DNA of 64,000 nt from Vibrio chagasii (lineage in GTDB: Bacteria > Pseudomonadota > Gammaproteobacteria > Enterobacterales > Vibrionaceae), in contig NZ_MSCI01000002.1 of NCBI RefSeq assembly GCF_002954585.1, positions 2,210,089 to 2,274,088 on the forward strand, written 5' to 3'. The notes below the pieces were generated by a model. The model did not search any database. It was not told the DNA's origin and saw only the letters and a program-made list of their open reading frames with translations. Below, in pieces: positions 61,657 through 64,000 of the stretch; the stretch's first letter is position 1, and each line of letters opens with the position of its first letter. The translations under genes and the position numbers were made by a program.

Positions 61657-62313
61657 TTAGGCAAAACCATTCTGTTGTAAGAATTCCATCGTCAATCGAG
61701 ATTCAGGTTCAGACTCTTGTTGCTGACCTTGCAGTAGGCGCTCCATGTAGCGCGCTAACACATCCACTTCTAGATTCACTTTACGACCAACATGGAATTG
61801 ATCGATGGTGGTTTCTGAAGAGGTATGAGGAACAATCGTCAGCTTAAATGCATTCTTACGTAAATCGTTCACAGTAAGACTAATGCCATCGACAGTAATC
61901 GAGCCTTTTTGAGCAACGTACTTTGATATTTCAGCGGGCATTTCGACCCAGAATTCAATAGCACGACCTACTTGATTGCGCTCAACAATCTCGCCTACAC
62001 CATCTACGTGACCCGATACGATATGACCACCGAAACGTGTCGTCGGGAGCATCGCTTTCTCTAGGTTCACTTTGTCACCCGCTTGGTAATCAACAAAGCC
62101 CGTTTTTTTCAGGGTCTCAAGTGACAGATCAGCACTGTAGCTGTGGTCGTTAAATTCGACGACCGTCAAACACACACCGTTGGTAGCAATACTATCGCCT
62201 AACTGAACGTCGGCCATATCAAGCTTACCTACGTTAACCGTTACGGTAATGTCTTCTCCGCGGGGAGTAATTGCACTCAATGTACCTACGGCTTCTACAA
62301 TTCCTGTAAACAT
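61657..62313 (-). CDS. ribE: Riboflavin synthase, alpha subunit
   Basis: Converts two lumazines to riboflavin plus the pyrimidine precursor. 218 aa with the internal duplication typical of the family: MFTGIVEAVGTLSA, DSIATNGVCLTVVEF and GGHIVSGHVDGVGEI in the first barrel, and KGSITVDGISLTVNDL in the second. The symbol follows Vibrio usage; the E. coli orthologue is ribC. Located between ribD and ribBA on the minus strand. Confidence 0.96.
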   Translation of the reverse strand: MFTGIVEAVGTLSAITPRGEDITVTVNVGKLDMADVQLGDSIATNGVCLTVVEFNDHSYSADLSLETLKKTGFVDYQAGDKVNLEKAMLPTTRFGGHIVSGHVDGVGEIVERNQVGRAIEFWVEMPAEISKYVAQKGSITVDGISLTVNDLRKNAFKLTIVPHTSSETTIDQFHVGRKVNLEVDVLARYMERLLQGQQQESEPESRLTMEFLQQNGFA

Positions 62314-62378
62314 TTTAAAACTCTTTTTGTTGTCAACGACATGTATCTAGGCGCGGATTTATTTCCACTATCGTTTCG

Positions 62379-63491
62379 TTACTGTCGGTTTAGTAATACG
62401 GGTTTCGCTACGATGCGAATATCCACACCAACTTGTCGAACATCTTTAATTTCTAGGTCAATAACATCAGACATCGAAGTGAGCCCTAACGCGCCCATCA
62501 AACCTCTTCCGTCACTGCCCATAAGTTTAGGAGCTAAATAGAGGATTAGCTCATCCACCAGCTGTGCTTCAGTCAAGCTTTTTGCCAGTGTTGCACCCGC
62601 TTCGACCCAAATATGGTCGATATGATTAGCAGGTAATTGGCGCATCAGATCATGTAAATCTAGCTGACCTGTATCAGTAGTACCGACCTCAATGTCAGCA
62701 GACGCCTCTGCAACTCTTAATACGGGTGTTGGCGATTGATATAACTTGAGCTCAGGGCGCAGTTGGTTTTGACGGTCAAGAATCACACGAACAGGCTGAC
62801 GCACGTCAGCTTCAGCATAATGAGCTTGTGCGCTACTTGGCAATTCAGCCCAGCGAACATTAAGTGAAGCGTTATCATCAATCACCGTTTGGCTGGTTGA
62901 TAATACTGCGCCCGCCTTTGCTCGATAATTTTGAACATCACGACGTGCTGCTGGCGATGTGATCCACTGGCTCTGACCATTTGCTAGTGCCGTTTGCCCA
63001 TCGAGACTGGCTGCCATCTTAAGCTGAACAAAAGGCATGCCTGTTTGCATACGCTTAATAAATGCTGGGTTCAAGTCTAAAGCATCTTGCTCCAGTAAAC
63101 CGATTTCAACCTCAATGCCTGCATCACGCAGCATTTTGATGCCACGTCCAGCGACTTTCGGGTTTGGATCCTGCATCGCGCAAATGACTTTAGCCACTTG
63201 AGCTTTAATCAAGCCCTCGGCACACGGTGGTGTACGACCATAATGAGAACAAGGCTCTAGTGTGACATAAACCGTCGCACCTTTTGCCTTATCACCCGCC
63301 ATTCGCATGGCATGTACTTCAGCGTGAGGTTCACCCGCTTTGGCGTGAAAGCCTTCACCAACAATTTGTCCATCGGTTTGTACAATCACACAACCGACAT
63401 TTGGGTTTGGCGCAGTGGTGTAAATGCCGCGTTTCGCTAAATGTATAGCACGCGACATCATTTGAAAATCTAGGGGAGAAAAGTTAGACAT
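62379..63491 (-). CDS. ribD: Bifunctional riboflavin deaminase/reductase RibD
   Basis: 370 aa (367 in E. coli). The N-terminal deaminase (about 1-145) carries the zinc motif HAEVHAM and PCSHYGRTPPC; the C-terminal reductase (about 150-365) has KMAASLDGQTALANGQSQWI and the NADPH segment IWVEAGATLAKSL. It catalyses the second and third steps of the GTP-derived branch. It starts ten bases after the nrdR stop, so the two are co-transcribed. Confidence 0.97.
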   Translation of the reverse strand: MSNFSPLDFQMMSRAIHLAKRGIYTTAPNPNVGCVIVQTDGQIVGEGFHAKAGEPHAEVHAMRMAGDKAKGATVYVTLEPCSHYGRTPPCAEGLIKAQVAKVICAMQDPNPKVAGRGIKMLRDAGIEVEIGLLEQDALDLNPAFIKRMQTGMPFVQLKMAASLDGQTALANGQSQWITSPAARRDVQNYRAKAGAVLSTSQTVIDDNASLNVRWAELPSSAQAHYAEADVRQPVRVILDRQNQLRPELKLYQSPTPVLRVAEASADIEVGTTDTGQLDLHDLMRQLPANHIDHIWVEAGATLAKSLTEAQLVDELILYLAPKLMGSDGRGLMGALGLTSMSDVIDLEIKDVRQVGVDIRIVAKPVLLNRQ

Positions 63492-63501
63492 GACTGAGGG
63501 A

Positions 63502-63951
63502 TTAATCCTCTAATTTAGCGATTTCTTCGCCAAACTCTCGAATGTCTTCAAAGCTGCGGTAAACAGAAGCAAAACGGATGTACGCGACTTTGTCTAATTC
63601 TTTTAATTGGCTCATGACTAGGTTGCCAATCATTTCGCTTGGAACTTCACGCTCACCTGTTGCACGGAGTTGTGACTTAATATTACTGATAGCAAGTTCG
63701 ATCGCATCAGCACTCACAGGGCGTTTTTCCAGAGCACGTTGCACGCCACCGACCATCTTATCTTCATTAAACGGTTCGCGGTTTCCATTAGACTTAATGA
63801 CTTTCGGCATCACGAGTTCTGCCGATTCGAACGTAGTGAAACGCTCGCTACATGCAAGGCATTGACGGCGACGACGAACCTGATGGCCATCAGCAACCAG
63901 TCTTGAATCGATTACTTTAGTGTCGTTCTCTGAACAAAAAGGACAATGCAT
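63502..63951 (-). CDS. nrdR: Transcriptional repressor NrdR
   Basis: NrdR represses ribonucleotide reductase operons in response to ATP/dATP. It is 149 aa, as in E. coli: a zinc ribbon (MHCPFCSENDTKVIDSR; RRRRQCLACSERFTTFE) and an ATP-cone (about 46-136). GGAGGTGATATGC is a near-ideal ribosome binding site. First gene of the operon leading into ribD; its promoter must lie at or beyond the window edge. Confidence 0.97.
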   Translation of the reverse strand: MHCPFCSENDTKVIDSRLVADGHQVRRRRQCLACSERFTTFESAELVMPKVIKSNGNREPFNEDKMVGGVQRALEKRPVSADAIELAISNIKSQLRATGEREVPSEMIGNLVMSQLKELDKVAYIRFASVYRSFEDIREFGEEIAKLED

Positions 63952-64000
63952 ATCACCTCCAAATAATTGATTGTCAGTGTAACGGAATTGCCAAACGTTA

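Noticed and set aside
1..64000. Prophage, CRISPR, toxin-antitoxin or defence island
   Set aside because: I looked for integrases, spaced short repeats, small paired toxin genes and defence domains and found none; the gene content is core-like throughout.

Overview
The window is ordinary chromosomal DNA of a Vibrionaceae bacterium, most probably a Vibrio; the Splendidus clade is only a guess. Support comes from PomA/PomB sodium-motor stator proteins, csrB with an upstream VarA/UvrY-type box, gcvB next to gcvA, a PTS trehalose operon, small Vibrio-type hypothetical proteins (DUF3549, DUF3301, DUF4250, DUF2310), and gene orders known from V. cholerae and E. coli. No prophage, integron, CRISPR array, IS element, rRNA or tRNA was seen.

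Layout. 1-4.7 kb (minus strand): the translation and envelope cluster rpsB-tsf-pyrH-frr-uppS-cdsA, with cdsA cut by the window edge. 5-9.2 kb (plus): map, glnD and yaeH, divergent from rpsB. 9.3-12.4 kb: truC/yqcC, DUF3549, DUF3301 and a GNAT acetyltransferase. 12.4-14.6 kb: csrB, a small KfrA-like protein, a YaiI-family protein and a broken MipA/OmpV outer-membrane gene. 14.6-20.5 kb: an AbgT transporter, the zinc-independent ribosomal proteins L31B/L36B under a Zur-type operator, trmO, proS and a DUF533 protein. 20.6-26.8 kb: yaeP/DUF4250, a small lipoprotein, two ERIC-like palindromes, glyA with a PurR box, a YitT membrane protein, a ToxR/CadC-type membrane regulator and a lipoprotein with a hairpin over its ribosome binding site. 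26.9-35.2 kb: treR-treB-treC, an MliC lipoprotein, gmhB, and the methionine importer metNIQ behind MetJ boxes. 35.3-44.1 kb: syd/DUF2310, queF, a TPR protein with a decayed GGDEF domain, a GGDEF protein, ppnN and xni. 44.2-50 kb: a Fur-box TonB receptor, a candidate unannotated sRNA, the operon gcvA-hydrolase-ygdD-rlmM, and gcvB. 50.3-57.2 kb: thiI, pomAB, and xseB-ispA-dxs. 57.3-64 kb: an ABM-domain protein and the riboflavin/thiamine operon nrdR-ribD-ribE-ribBA-ribH-nusB-thiL-pgpA.

How it works together. Several units are coupled by 1-11 base overlaps (yqcC/truC, metN/metI, gcvA/hydrolase, ygdD/rlmM, ribH/nusB, thiL/pgpA). dxs makes DXP for isoprenoids and for thiazole synthesis, where ThiI supplies sulfur; ispA and uppS use the isoprenoid product. 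The most informative content is regulatory: recognisable VarA, Zur, Fur, PurR, MetJ and TreR sites, two known global sRNAs (CsrB, GcvB), one possible new sRNA, and a structured leader over a lipoprotein start. No clearly new multi-gene system is evident. The best candidates for undescribed biology are the sRNA candidate near 46.4-46.5 kb, the membrane regulator/lipoprotein pair at 24.2-26.8 kb, and the TPR/decayed-GGDEF plus GGDEF pair at 37.7-41.6 kb.
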